DNA of 20,725 nt from an uncultured Clostridia bacterium (GTDB lineage Bacteria; Bacillota; Clostridia; TANB77; CAG-508), in the NCBI GenBank assembly GCA_934162615.1, contig CAKPJK010000027.1:1-20725 (forward strand), given 5' to 3'. Shown here one piece after another: positions 1-8,586 of this stretch (the stretch's first letter is position 1; each line of letters begins with the position of its first letter). Both the position numbers and the translations under genes were made by a program. The notes under the pieces were generated by a model, which saw only the letters and a program-made list of their open reading frames with translations, was not told where the DNA came from and ran no database searches.

Positions 1-174
1 TTGTTCCTTTGCGGACGCTTCATCGCTTTTCTTTTTTGCCTCTTTTGCTTTTCCAAATAACCCTGTATTTGTTAATGTTGATATTGATATTCCTGCTAAT
101 ATCAATAAAATTACTATGGTAATCACTAGAGCCACTAGTGTTATACCTTTTGTGCTTTTGTACCTTTTAAACAT
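1..174 (-). CDS. Type IV pilin-like N-terminal membrane protein (partial)
   Basis: The first 58 residues of a protein that continues beyond the left edge of the window. The start is the ATG at 174, behind an AAAGGAAG ribosome binding site. A short basic leader (MFKRYKSTKG) is followed by a hydrophobic helix, ITLVALVITIVILLILAGIS, then a charged GKAKEAKKKSDEA stretch. This is the layout of a class III signal peptide: a prepilin peptidase would cut after the Gly at residue 10 and leave the helix as the N-terminus of a pilin or pseudopilin. The conserved Glu at mature position 5 is absent (Ala here), so it is not a textbook major pilin. It could be a minor pseudopilin or a surface protein anchored in the same way. 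The C-terminal domain is outside the window, so its role cannot be given. Confidence 0.7.
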   Translation of the reverse strand, partial: MFKRYKSTKGITLVALVITIVILLILAGISISTLTNTGLFGKAKEAKKKSDEASAKEQ

Positions 175-210
175 AATAAAATCTTCCTTTCATTTGTATT
201 ATCTATATGT

Positions 211-239
211 ATTCTACATCATTCTACAATCTTTGTCAA
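211..239 (-). promoter_or_regulatory. Sigma-A-type promoter for the pilin-like gene
   Basis: On the minus strand a perfect TTGACA -35 (239-234) is separated by exactly 17 bp from a TAGAAT -10 (216-211). The start of transcription would fall near 204, about 30 nt before the ATG at 174. The sequence GTAGAATGATGTAGAATA contains the GTAGAAT word twice around the -10, so a slightly shifted -10 is possible. Confidence 0.7.
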
Positions 240-347
240 TAATTTGTATGAATAAAATTAATTATTTTTGTTAATATTTTTATTATATTTATTGTTTTTA
301 ATTAATTTAATTCACTTTTTATTATTATATCTTAATGATATTATTTT

Positions 348-353
348 TATAAT
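348..353 (+). promoter_or_regulatory. Possible -10 element for the XRE regulator
   Basis: A TATAAT hexamer lies at 348-353, about 20 nt before the start codon of the regulator at 375. No convincing -35 is visible 16-18 bp upstream in this very AT-rich stretch, so the assignment is weak. The rest of 240-345 is AT-rich without other structure that I can name. Confidence 0.3.
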
Positions 354-374
354 ATAAGAAAGTAGGTGTTATAT

Positions 375-713
375 TTGTTAATAAAAAATGATGATGTTTT
401 AAATATAATTGGAAAAAAAATCAAGCAAACACGTTTATCTAAAAAATTCACACAAGAATATGTCGCTGAAAACGTTGATATTTCTATAGATTTATTACGA
501 AATATTGAAAATGGCAGAAATATAGGCAGTGTTCCTACTTTATTAAATTTATGCAATTTTTTATGCATTTCTCCAAATTCATTATTCGCTGAATTGTTAA
601 CTTTTAAAGAGGATACTTTAGATACATTTTTAATTTCTTCTATTAAAAATATTTCTAAGGAAGATAAAGAAATATTGAAGCAAATTATTATTCATATAGA
701 TAAAAAATATTAA
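375..713 (+). CDS. XRE-family helix-turn-helix transcriptional regulator
   Basis: A small DNA-binding regulator of about 112 residues. Residues 9-72 form a Cro/C1-type HTH domain: IIGKKIKQTRLSKKFTQE is helices 1-2, YVAENVDISIDLLRNIENGR is the turn and recognition helix ending in the typical ENGR, and VPTLLNLCNFLCISPNSLF is the closing helices. The C-terminal 40 residues are helical and charged, probably a short dimerisation tail, with no ligand or peptidase domain. I chose the TTG at 375 because AGTAGGTG (361-368) sits 6 nt in front of it. A GTG at 366 in the same frame would overlap that site. It is convergent with the GH15 gene and shares its terminator. It diverges from the pilin-like gene, which makes that promoter or its own a candidate target, but the sequence does not show which. 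Confidence 0.85.
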   Translation: MLIKNDDVLNIIGKKIKQTRLSKKFTQEYVAENVDISIDLLRNIENGRNIGSVPTLLNLCNFLCISPNSLFAELLTFKEDTLDTFLISSIKNISKEDKEILKQIIIHIDKKY

Positions 714-749
714 AAAGTAGAAGTTTGGATCTCCATTCTTCTACTTTTT
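712..749. terminator. Bidirectional terminator between XRE regulator and GH15 gene
   Basis: A perfect 12-bp stem, AAAAAGTAGAAG (712-723) with CTTCTACTTTTT (738-749), encloses a 14-nt loop. The A-run and T-run at the stem ends give a U-tract in either direction. It lies directly after the regulator stop codon and 17 bp beyond the GH15 stop codon, so it can end both convergent transcripts. Confidence 0.85.
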
Positions 750-766
750 ATTTATAAAATAATTTT

Positions 767-2695
767 TTATTTTCCCATATATTTTTCTAAAACAATAACA
801 AACATTGCATGTGACCACCCAAGGCCAATAACCCAATTAGGTTTTAAAGTTTCATTATCAACTTGTTCACCTAAGAAATAATGCTTTCCAGCTGTTTTAA
901 TTACAAAGTCAAATGTTTCTTTTGCTTTCTTTTTTTCTCCTGTTTCTAAGTAATACAAAGTCATCCAAAGGTTAGCAATAGGCCAAGGATTTCCATTCAT
1001 ATAATTATCATTTTCAAATCTTTGATATCCACCAGTATAAGTTCTTAAACTTAAATTAATTCTTTCAATAGTATTTTGAACTTTCTTTTCTTTTGGTTTA
1101 AATACTTCAAATGGTGTAACTGCACCAATTATGCTTATATCCATTTTTTTGTCTTCTGGATTTCTTACATATGATTTCTTTTCTTCGTCATATAAGTATT
1201 TATTGATATATTTTTTTATTTCAAGTTGTAATTTTTCTATTTCTTTTTTTGATTTTTCAACTTTTTCTTGTTTTAATCTATTGTTTTCAAAATCTGATAC
1301 ATCTTTCCCTAGCACATCATAAATTTTTAACATACTTGTAAATGCTGAATAAATGCTTGCTAGTGAATATAAGTGTACTCCCTCACACATTTCCCATAAA
1401 TCATAACTTATGTGATATTTATGGTCTGTATTTTCATTTTCTTCACTTTTAAATGCTGGTTCAACCCAGTCTTTTAGATATCTTTTTAAAAAATCTGTCG
1501 CTTTTTCACACATTTGTAAATTATCTTTTAAAAATTTTTCGGAATTTGTATATTTATAATGTTCATACACTCCAAAAACTACACTTGCTGTTTCGTCAAT
1601 TTGGTATCCCCAACAAGGAGCTAATTTTCCATCTGTATAAAAACGTTGTTCCCACATTCCATTTTTGCTTTGTGTTTTTTGGCAAAATACTTTATAAAAT
1701 TTTTCTGTTTCTTTATTCATTTTTAATATATCCATTGCTTTTGTCATAAAAACTGCATCTCTTGGCCAACAATATGCATATCTTCCGCATTTTGTGAAGT
1801 TTTCGTCTATTTCAGGTGAAGCTATAATCGCCCCTGTTTCAGCATTTGTCAATAAAGGAAATAGCAATATACTTCTTTTATAAATTTCATATATTCTTTC
1901 GTCATAACTATTTTCTGGCTCTTTAATTTTTAAGCCATTATGTTGTTTTACATATTTTCTCCAATATGTTTTTGTATTTATATATTCTTTTTCAAAATCT
2001 ATTCTTTTTATTCTTTCAACTTCATCCTCAATATCGGAAACATTCTTGTTTTCATCAATTAAAATTGCAATTTCTAACTCTTTTTTCTCTCCTGGTTTTA
2101 TTGTTCCTATTTCATATGCTATTGATGTATCTTTTGACATTCCAATATAATCTTTGTCATATATTTCTGTTCTTTTTATATTATTTATGCTTCCATTTAT
2201 CTGGTGTTTTATAATATCTTTACCTTTGGCAAAAGTTGAAAATGTAAAATCATGTGCATATTGCATCATTCCACCATCAATAATTTTGCATCCAACAAAA
2301 TTATTTGTATCTGATAATAGTTCAGAATGAATATAAAATTGTGTATTTAAATCTATTTTGCTTTCATTTAAAAATGTGTATTTTTTTAGTAATATATTTT
2401 CTTTTATTAACACAAAATCTGTTTGCACTATTTTTAAATTGAAGTATGTATTTGTTATTTCTGTATTTAATATATTTGTGTCTGTGTCATAATATTGTTT
2501 ATATACGTTGTTTATGTCATCATGTAAATATATTAAATCTGATTCGTTTATTTTCACTCCTGTATGGAAGTAATTTATATATTGTCTGTTGTCTTTACTT
2601 GGGAAATATATTCTTTGCATTTCTCCTTTTGATGTAAATGTTGCTATCATTTTTTTATTTCCAATTATTGCTTCATTTAAATATTTGTTTTCCAT
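767..2695 (-). CDS. Glycoside hydrolase family 15 (glucoamylase-like), cytoplasmic
   Basis: A 642-residue GH15 enzyme that would release glucose from the non-reducing end of alpha-glucans or maltodextrins with inversion. Residues about 1-250 are the beta-sandwich domain found in bacterial GH15 proteins, and about 265-642 are the (alpha/alpha)6 barrel. Visible barrel motifs are CWPRDA (309-314), the general acid region YDLWEMCEG with Glu435, and the general base region FLGEQVD with Glu610. There is no signal peptide or membrane helix, so it probably acts inside the cell on imported maltodextrin or stored glycogen. Substrate specificity (maltose, dextrin, trehalose or isomaltose type) cannot be read from the sequence. 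The start at 2695 is set by AGAGAGG 7 nt upstream. That site directly follows a large palindrome, which leaves no room for a private promoter, so expression probably depends on read-through from the ribonuclease gene. Confidence 0.88.
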   Translation of the reverse strand: MENKYLNEAIIGNKKMIATFTSKGEMQRIYFPSKDNRQYINYFHTGVKINESDLIYLHDDINNVYKQYYDTDTNILNTEITNTYFNLKIVQTDFVLIKENILLKKYTFLNESKIDLNTQFYIHSELLSDTNNFVGCKIIDGGMMQYAHDFTFSTFAKGKDIIKHQINGSINNIKRTEIYDKDYIGMSKDTSIAYEIGTIKPGEKKELEIAILIDENKNVSDIEDEVERIKRIDFEKEYINTKTYWRKYVKQHNGLKIKEPENSYDERIYEIYKRSILLFPLLTNAETGAIIASPEIDENFTKCGRYAYCWPRDAVFMTKAMDILKMNKETEKFYKVFCQKTQSKNGMWEQRFYTDGKLAPCWGYQIDETASVVFGVYEHYKYTNSEKFLKDNLQMCEKATDFLKRYLKDWVEPAFKSEENENTDHKYHISYDLWEMCEGVHLYSLASIYSAFTSMLKIYDVLGKDVSDFENNRLKQEKVEKSKKEIEKLQLEIKKYINKYLYDEEKKSYVRNPEDKKMDISIIGAVTPFEVFKPKEKKVQNTIERINLSLRTYTGGYQRFENDNYMNGNPWPIANLWMTLYYLETGEKKKAKETFDFVIKTAGKHYFLGEQVDNETLKPNWVIGLGWSHAMFVIVLEKYMGK

Positions 2696-2709
2696 TATTT
2701 TACCTCTCT

Positions 2710-2792
2710 AAAAAAACGGGAAAGGGGGACGGGTCTCCAATCCCGAAAAAATTTTTCGGGATTGGAGACCCGTCCCCCTTTCCCGCTTTTTT
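2710..2792. repeat. Long GC-rich perfect palindrome (REP/MITE-like hairpin, possible terminator)
   Basis: Positions 2717-2750 and 2752-2785 are perfect reverse complements: a 34-bp stem around a single central base (2751). Beyond one mismatch (2716/2786), six further A:T pairs extend the stem to 2710 and 2792. The arm reads CGGGAAAGGGGGACGGGTCT and continues CCAATCCCGAAAAA. It is far richer in G and C than its surroundings. It starts right after the ribonuclease stop codon. On the minus strand it ends in TTTTTTT next to the ribosome binding site of the GH15 gene, so as RNA it would be a very stable terminator-like or mRNA-stabilising hairpin. The composition suggests a dispersed REP-type element, but no second copy is in the window. 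Confidence 0.9.
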
Positions 2793-2793
2793 C

Positions 2794-4443
2794 TTACCCT
2801 TCTATCACATTCAAAATTTGTTTTTCTAAATCTTTAATTTTCTCATTAATTCTAAACACATCAGCATCTTTAAGTTCACCATTATTCATATCATCTCTAA
2901 CAGCATTATCCATATCGTTAATTTCTGCTCTTAATTTTTCTAATCTCTTCAATACTTCTGATTTCATATTAACAGGTAATTTCTTGTCAATTTTATGTGT
3001 TAATTTAACATCTTCATCTACATTTATTTCGTATGTTTCGCCATAATTTGGTATTATAACTGGCAATTTTGCATCTTCTTCAATCATCCCTCCAAGTACT
3101 TCTTGAGATTCTTCTTCACCATGAATTAAAAATACTTGTTTTGGTTTTTTGATAAATGAATATACAAAATTCATTAATCCATCTTGATCTGCGTGTCCTG
3201 AATATCCTTCTATATATTCAATTCTGGCGTTTACTGCTATTTCTTCTCCAAATATTTTTACTTTTTTTGCTCCATTTACTATGCTATATCCAAGTGTTCC
3301 TGGTGCTTGGTACCCAACAAATAATATTGTTGAATTTGGATTCCATAAGTTGTGTTTTAAATGATGTTTTATTCTTCCTACTTCACACATTCCACTTGCT
3401 GATATTATTATACATGGTTCTGGGTTTTCGTTTAAGGCTTTTGATTCGTCTGCAGTTGTTGTAAATTTAAGTCCTGGGAATTCTAGTGGTCGGTCTCCTT
3501 TTTTTATTTCTTCTTGTGTTTCATCATCAAATAGATTCATATTTTCTTTAAATACTTCTGTTGCAGATATTGCAAGTGGGCTATCTACATATACTGGTGC
3601 TTTCATTAATGTTTCATATTCTTTTATGAATTTTTCGTCATCTTTTGTTTCTTTTATTTTATTTAGTTCATATAATATCTCTTGCGTTCTTCCTACTGCA
3701 AATGATGGTATTACAACTGTTCCTTTGTTATCAAGTGTTTCTGATACGATGTCCAAAAACATTTCTGCTTTTTGGTCATTCTTGATGTGCTTTCTGCTTC
3801 CATATGTTGATTCCATAACTAAGAAATCTGCGTCTTCTATCATTGTTGGTTCACTTAATAGTGGGATGTCATTATTTCCTAGGTCCCCTGTGAAAACTGT
3901 TTTTGTTTGTTTTCCGTTTTCATTTACCCATAGTTCAATTATGCTTGAACCTAGCATATGTCCTGCATCATTGAATCTTACATGTATGTCTGGTGTTATA
4001 TCTATTATTTGGTCATATTGAACTGGTTCAAATATCTCCAAACATCTTGCTGCTTGTTCTGCTGTATATAATGGTTCTCTGGCTTCTAGCCCTTTTCTCA
4101 TTCTTTTTCTGTTTTTCCATTCATTTTCCATTTCTTGAATGTGACCACTATCTGGTAGCATTAGTGCACATAAGTCACAAGTTGCTTTGTGTGCATATAT
4201 TTTATTTTTGAATCCTTCATTATATAGTTTTGGTATTCTTCCTGAGTGGTCAATGTGCGCATGTGTTAATAGCATAAAATCAATTTCTGCAGGATTGAAA
4301 TCAAATTCGTCAAAATTCTCTTCCTCTAATTCTTTTCTTCCTTGCCACATACCACAGTCTACTAAGAATTTTTTTCCTGCTGCTTCTACTAAATAGTTTG
4401 AACCTGTTACTGTTTTTGTAGCGCCTAAAAATGTAATTTTCAT
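2794..4443 (-). CDS. MBL-fold beta-CASP ribonuclease (YSH1/CPSF73-like)
   Basis: A 549-residue metallo-beta-lactamase-fold nuclease with an inserted beta-CASP domain, of the group named RNA-processing exonuclease or MBL RNA-specificity-domain protein in bacteria. Zinc-binding motifs are HAHIDH (61-66), His161 in DAGHMLGSS, Asp187 in GDLG and His441 in LIHGEE. The beta-CASP signatures are ESTYGSR (motif A, 211-217), SASGMCEVGRIKHH (motif B) and GYSGHAD with His417 (motif C). It is expected to cut or trim RNA in the cytoplasm. It is distinct from RNase J, which has a different C-terminal region; here residues 490-549 are a charged helical tail. Strong AGAGGAGG precedes the ATG at 4443. Gene neighbours give no direct substrate clue. 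The 2794 stop codon abuts the large palindrome. Confidence 0.9.
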   Translation of the reverse strand: MKITFLGATKTVTGSNYLVEAAGKKFLVDCGMWQGRKELEEENFDEFDFNPAEIDFMLLTHAHIDHSGRIPKLYNEGFKNKIYAHKATCDLCALMLPDSGHIQEMENEWKNRKRMRKGLEAREPLYTAEQAARCLEIFEPVQYDQIIDITPDIHVRFNDAGHMLGSSIIELWVNENGKQTKTVFTGDLGNNDIPLLSEPTMIEDADFLVMESTYGSRKHIKNDQKAEMFLDIVSETLDNKGTVVIPSFAVGRTQEILYELNKIKETKDDEKFIKEYETLMKAPVYVDSPLAISATEVFKENMNLFDDETQEEIKKGDRPLEFPGLKFTTTADESKALNENPEPCIIISASGMCEVGRIKHHLKHNLWNPNSTILFVGYQAPGTLGYSIVNGAKKVKIFGEEIAVNARIEYIEGYSGHADQDGLMNFVYSFIKKPKQVFLIHGEEESQEVLGGMIEEDAKLPVIIPNYGETYEINVDEDVKLTHKIDKKLPVNMKSEVLKRLEKLRAEINDMDNAVRDDMNNGELKDADVFRINEKIKDLEKQILNVIEG

Positions 4444-4507
4444 AAATTTCCTCCTCTTTCGACCAATGGGGATGTTGTTAAATTAGTTGAATTCCTAATA
4501 AATTATT

Positions 4508-6076
4508 TTATCCCATTATTGATCTTTTTTTATTTAGCTTTATTTCTAACTCTTTTGGCTTTTGTATTTCAACCTTCTCCTCAAAAATATTTTCATCAAA
4601 AATTTGTAGAAAATATTTGTCTTTTTCTTTAGTGATTTTTAAATAAGCATCTTCAAGTTTAATAATTCTTACTTTAAATATATTCTTTAGAATCTCAAAA
4701 TTAGTATCATTATTGTACGATATTTTTTCCATAACTTTATACTCAATTGCCTTATCAATAATCATTTTAGCGACTTCATCTAATTGTTCTTGTAATTCTG
4801 TAACTTCATTTATTTTTTTACTTACATTATATTGTAGTAAGCAATAATATCTAAAGTCATATATAATTTTTTCTATTTCTTGCTTTGTGTCAGCCTTTTT
4901 TAAATTTAATTCCATCATTTTTAAAAATAATTTTTGAAATTCCAATTTTAATTCATCTAATCTTTTTTCTTTATCTTTCGATTTCAATTCACTTAAATAT
5001 TTTTCTTTTTTTTCTAATTTTTTTTTATAATTTACAAAGTTCTGAGGATTTAGTAATAAATTTAATTGTGCCAATTCTTTTAATTTGCAATCTTTTTCTT
5101 CTTCCATTATTTTTGATAATATTCTCATACTAAATATTTTTTTCTCTAATGGTAATTTTTCATTTCTAGAAATATATTCTTTTTGTAATAATTCTTTATC
5201 ATTTACAGTTTCATCAATTTGTTTTATTTCATTCATTATTTTTATTTTAGCCTCTGTTGTCTCTTCAACAAATTTTTCTTTATTATAAAGATTTTTTAAT
5301 TCATCCTCAATTTTTTTCTTTGTTTCTATGATATTTTCATACTTTTCTTTATTGTATTTGATACTAAGTAATATAGAAATTTTGGATAATAACTCAATAA
5401 TTTTTTCTTTATTTTTTTTACCATATCTACTTTCGAGTTCTTCTTTAAACAAATAAAAATAATCTATAATAAATTCATTGTTTTTTATCCATTTATTTAA
5501 AAATTTATGTCCTATCAAAATCCTCAAATCTTGATAAATCAAATTATGATCTATGCTTTCTATCTCCTGTGGTATAGTGGTCCATGAATATCCATTAAAA
5601 TCCCTTAGTGGTTCTACCATATTAATGTTATTTCCAACATTGATAAGTTCTGAAAGTGTTTCATTTATTAGAAAATATTCATCCTTAACAATTTTATTTT
5701 TTTTAGAAATCTTTTCTATTGCATACAGTAACTTTCTTTCTATTGGATATGATATTATTTTTTTCTTTTCCTTATCAACTATATATGTTTTTCCATTTGG
5801 TATTTTATTTTCTGTATCACTCATTTTTACAATTTCTATAGAATCACAATCATTTTGTATTATTTCTATTATGTTTGCTACATATTCTTCTTTAGTTTGA
5901 ACGTCTTTTTTTACTGTTTCTAAGTCCTTATATGCTGCTTCTATTTTATATAAAATTCCTAAAAGGGTACTTTTTACATTTTCATCAAATTGCTTTGTTT
6001 CTAATACTTTTTCAAGTTCATTATTGTAATCTTTTTTTACTAACTTTTCTAATAAATTCTTTTTTTTCTGTAACAT
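4508..6076 (-). CDS. Large helical coiled-coil protein of unknown function
   Basis: I do not recognise this family. The product is about 522 residues, very rich in Lys, Glu, Ile and Leu, with no signal peptide, no clear membrane helix and no Walker, zinc or nuclease motif that I can see. Residues about 1-70 are helical. Residues 85-185 look folded (IPNGKTYIVD, then RDFNGYSWTTIP, which has the most conserved look). Residues 230-450 are long predicted helices with coiled-coil character, and a short beta-rich tail carries KYFLQIFDENIFEEKVEI. The start is placed at the ATG at 6076 because GGAGGG lies 4 nt before it; an in-frame ATG at 6088 is itself part of that ribosome binding site. The gene lies 52 bp after ftsK and 64 bp before the ribonuclease gene, with no terminator on either side, so it is probably co-transcribed with both. 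Confidence 0.75.
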   Translation of the reverse strand: MLQKKKNLLEKLVKKDYNNELEKVLETKQFDENVKSTLLGILYKIEAAYKDLETVKKDVQTKEEYVANIIEIIQNDCDSIEIVKMSDTENKIPNGKTYIVDKEKKKIISYPIERKLLYAIEKISKKNKIVKDEYFLINETLSELINVGNNINMVEPLRDFNGYSWTTIPQEIESIDHNLIYQDLRILIGHKFLNKWIKNNEFIIDYFYLFKEELESRYGKKNKEKIIELLSKISILLSIKYNKEKYENIIETKKKIEDELKNLYNKEKFVEETTEAKIKIMNEIKQIDETVNDKELLQKEYISRNEKLPLEKKIFSMRILSKIMEEEKDCKLKELAQLNLLLNPQNFVNYKKKLEKKEKYLSELKSKDKEKRLDELKLEFQKLFLKMMELNLKKADTKQEIEKIIYDFRYYCLLQYNVSKKINEVTELQEQLDEVAKMIIDKAIEYKVMEKISYNNDTNFEILKNIFKVRIIKLEDAYLKITKEKDKYFLQIFDENIFEEKVEIQKPKELEIKLNKKRSIMG

Positions 6077-6128
6077 TATACCCTCCATTCTTTCTAATAT
6101 TTTATATTAATAAACATCAAAGCAACAT

Positions 6129-8567
6129 TTATTCTTCTACCTCCTCTTTCGGTGATGTTCCCATTTTTAGTTCTTCCCATCTTTCTTTTGGCATTAGAAC
6201 TTCTCTTGGTTTGCTTCCTTGATATCCAGAGATAATACCTCTTTCTTCCATTTGGTCTATAATTCTTCCTGCACGTGCATAACCAACTTTAAATCTTCTT
6301 TGTATAAATGATGTTGACGCTGTTCCTTGTTCTATAACTGCTTCTATTGCATCCATTAAAAATGGATCTGTTTCGTCGTCTTCTGCTTGTTCTTGTGCTA
6401 AATCTTTTTCTGTCTTATTGCTATTTTCTATTGTTTCTAATATGTCTTCACTATAGTTTGCTGTTCCATTTTTCTTTACAAACCCAACAATCTTTTCAAC
6501 TTCTTCGTCTGATACAAATGCTCCCTGAACTCTTACTGGTTTTGGAAATCCTGTTGGGAAGAATAACATATCACCTTTTCCTAATAGTTTTTCTGCCCCT
6601 ACTGAGTCTAATATTGTTCTTGAGTCTACTTGTGAAGATACTGCAAATGCTATTCTTGATGGTACATTTGCTTTGATTAGTCCTGTGATTACATCTACTG
6701 ATGGTCTTTGTGTTGCAATTACTAAGTGCATTCCAGCGGCTCTTGCTTTTTGTGCTAATCTACATATTGCTTCTTCAACATCTTTTGCTGCAACCATCAT
6801 TAAGTCTGCTAACTCGTCTACTATTATAACTATTTGTGGTAAAGTTCCTTGTCCTTCCTCTTTTTCTATTGCTTTGTTATATCCTTTGATATCTCTTACA
6901 CCTTTTGCTGCAAATAAATTGTATCTATTGTCCATTTCTTGTACGGCCCATGCCAATGCTCCAGCGGCTTTTTTAGGGTCTGTTACAACTGGTATTAATA
7001 AATGTGGTATTCCATTATATACTGATAATTCAACTACTTTAGGGTCTACCATTACCATTTTAACTTCACTTGGTTTTGCATTGTATATAATACTTGAAAT
7101 TATTGTATTTATACACACACTTTTTCCTGAACCTGTTGAACCAGCAATTAATACGTGTGGCATTTTTGCTATATCTGCTAATTGGATATTTCCAGCAACG
7201 TCTTTTCCAAGTGCTACTGTTAATTTTGATTTATTATTTTGAAATTCTTCACTTTCTAACACTTCTCTTAAATGAACAGCTTCTTTTTCTTTATTTGGTA
7301 CTTCAATTCCAACAGCCTGTTTTCCTGGTATTGGTGCTTCAATTCTTATTGTTTCAGCTGCTAAATTAAGTGCAATATCATCTGCTAAATTGGCTATTTT
7401 ACTAACCCTTACGCCTTCTGCTGGTTTTAATTCATATCTTGTTATTGCAGGTCCTACAGATACATTTTCAACTTTTGCGGATACGCCAAAACTGTATAGT
7501 GTTTTTTGTAATTTAGTTGCCGTATCTGTTAGTGCTTTTGCTCCACCTTTTAATTTCTTTTTATCTGGTTTACTTAATAATTCAATTGGTGGATATTCAT
7601 AGTTTTCGTCTTCAACAACCATTGCATGTTCTAATTGTAATACTTCTTTTGTTTTGTCTTCTTTCTTCTCTTCCTCTTGCCTAAACAAATTATTTTCAAT
7701 AACATCTGGTTGAATTGATTGTGTTTTCTTTGTTTCTTTTGTTAATGGTGTTAAATCATCATTACTGTGGTCATATTTTTTTCTCCCTTTTTTATCCTCT
7801 TCTTCTAATATTCTACCACCAAAATTAATTTTTATTTGTTCTCCAACATCCTCTTCTTCTAAAGCCTCTCTTCTTGCTTGTTCTTTTTGTAGTTCCTTTG
7901 CCTTTTTTCTATTGTCAGCACCAATTTGTTTTGCCTCTTGTCTTGCTTTTTGGTGTTCTTCTCTTATTTGCATCTTTCTTTCATATTTTTCTTCTCTTTC
8001 TGCCTCTGTTTTTTCTACGAAATTATTTATCATCTCTGATATATTTATTCCAAATGTAAATACTGCTAACATTACAACAACACCAATACATAATATTATT
8101 GCTCCAACTGGGCTTAATAATTTGGCAAGTGGCATTGCAAGCATTGCTCCTAATGCACCGCCCCCTATATCCTGTGTTCCTAAATCATATGCCTCTTTCA
8201 CAAATGTTTGTGTTGTTTTATTAGCTATTGCCATCTCACCTGAATTTATTTGCCATGCACTCATAAGTACTGCAACACTTATGAGCAAAATTGCATATTG
8301 TATTAATTTAGATGTAAAATATTCATCATCATCTAATGCTAATTTAATTCCTATTGCAAATGTCCCTATTGGTAGAATATATTTTATTATTCCCATCATT
8401 CCACCTAAAATTTCATTTAGTTTTATTCCAATAATTCCTGATTTCCCATAAATCAAAACACATAATAGTATACTCAATATAATTAATGCTACTATTGCTA
8501 AATCTATATTAGATGCTCTTTTTTTTACTTTTTTCGTTGTCTTTTTTTTAGTTTTTCTTTTTGCCAT
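6129..8567 (-). CDS. ftsK: DNA translocase FtsK/SpoIIIE
   Basis: Septum-located ATP-driven DNA pump that clears chromosome arms through the closing division septum, and in spore formers through the polar septum. Numbering from a first ATG at 8576, there are four or five membrane helices between residues 25 and 178, then a charged linker rich in Lys, Glu and Arg (185-340). The motor follows: Walker A AGSTGSGKS (478-486), Walker B IVIIVDELADL (582-592) and ATQRPSVDVITG (621-632). The C-terminal gamma winged-helix domain (about 738-800, with RRFKVGYARAGRIIDQME) reads polar DNA sequences. The full-length product is about 812 residues, normal for the family. I prefer the ATG at 8567 (MAKRKTKK): the AGAAAGG site lies 10 nt before it, but only 1 nt before the ATG at 8576. 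A hairpin fills the gap to the upstream gene, so ftsK seems to depend on read-through from the rsmD promoter. Confidence 0.96.
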   Translation of the reverse strand: MAKRKTKKKTTKKVKKRASNIDLAIVALIILSILLCVLIYGKSGIIGIKLNEILGGMMGIIKYILPIGTFAIGIKLALDDDEYFTSKLIQYAILLISVAVLMSAWQINSGEMAIANKTTQTFVKEAYDLGTQDIGGGALGAMLAMPLAKLLSPVGAIILCIGVVVMLAVFTFGINISEMINNFVEKTEAEREEKYERKMQIREEHQKARQEAKQIGADNRKKAKELQKEQARREALEEEDVGEQIKINFGGRILEEEDKKGRKKYDHSNDDLTPLTKETKKTQSIQPDVIENNLFRQEEEKKEDKTKEVLQLEHAMVVEDENYEYPPIELLSKPDKKKLKGGAKALTDTATKLQKTLYSFGVSAKVENVSVGPAITRYELKPAEGVRVSKIANLADDIALNLAAETIRIEAPIPGKQAVGIEVPNKEKEAVHLREVLESEEFQNNKSKLTVALGKDVAGNIQLADIAKMPHVLIAGSTGSGKSVCINTIISSIIYNAKPSEVKMVMVDPKVVELSVYNGIPHLLIPVVTDPKKAAGALAWAVQEMDNRYNLFAAKGVRDIKGYNKAIEKEEGQGTLPQIVIIVDELADLMMVAAKDVEEAICRLAQKARAAGMHLVIATQRPSVDVITGLIKANVPSRIAFAVSSQVDSRTILDSVGAEKLLGKGDMLFFPTGFPKPVRVQGAFVSDEEVEKIVGFVKKNGTANYSEDILETIENSNKTEKDLAQEQAEDDETDPFLMDAIEAVIEQGTASTSFIQRRFKVGYARAGRIIDQMEERGIISGYQGSKPREVLMPKERWEELKMGTSPKEEVEE

Positions 8568-8586
8568 TTCATACATTCCTTTCTAA

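Noticed and set aside
245..274. TGTATG and TGTTAA words upstream of the pilin-like promoter as a further WalR-like array
   Set aside because: The spacing is 24 bp, out of the 11-bp phase seen at sepF and rsmD, and the words are common in AT-rich DNA.
347..568. Minus-strand open frame across the XRE regulator start
   Set aside because: It is antisense to a well-supported HTH gene, is rich in Phe, Ile and Ser as expected for an AT-rich shadow, and has no ribosome binding site.
6673..7242. Long plus-strand open frame inside ftsK (189 codons)
   Set aside because: It lies fully opposite the FtsK motor domain, has no ribosome binding site, and its length follows from the codon usage of the real gene.
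7912..8451. Plus-strand open frame opposite the FtsK membrane region (179 codons)
   Set aside because: Its composition mirrors the antisense strand of the FtsK helices; no start signals are visible.
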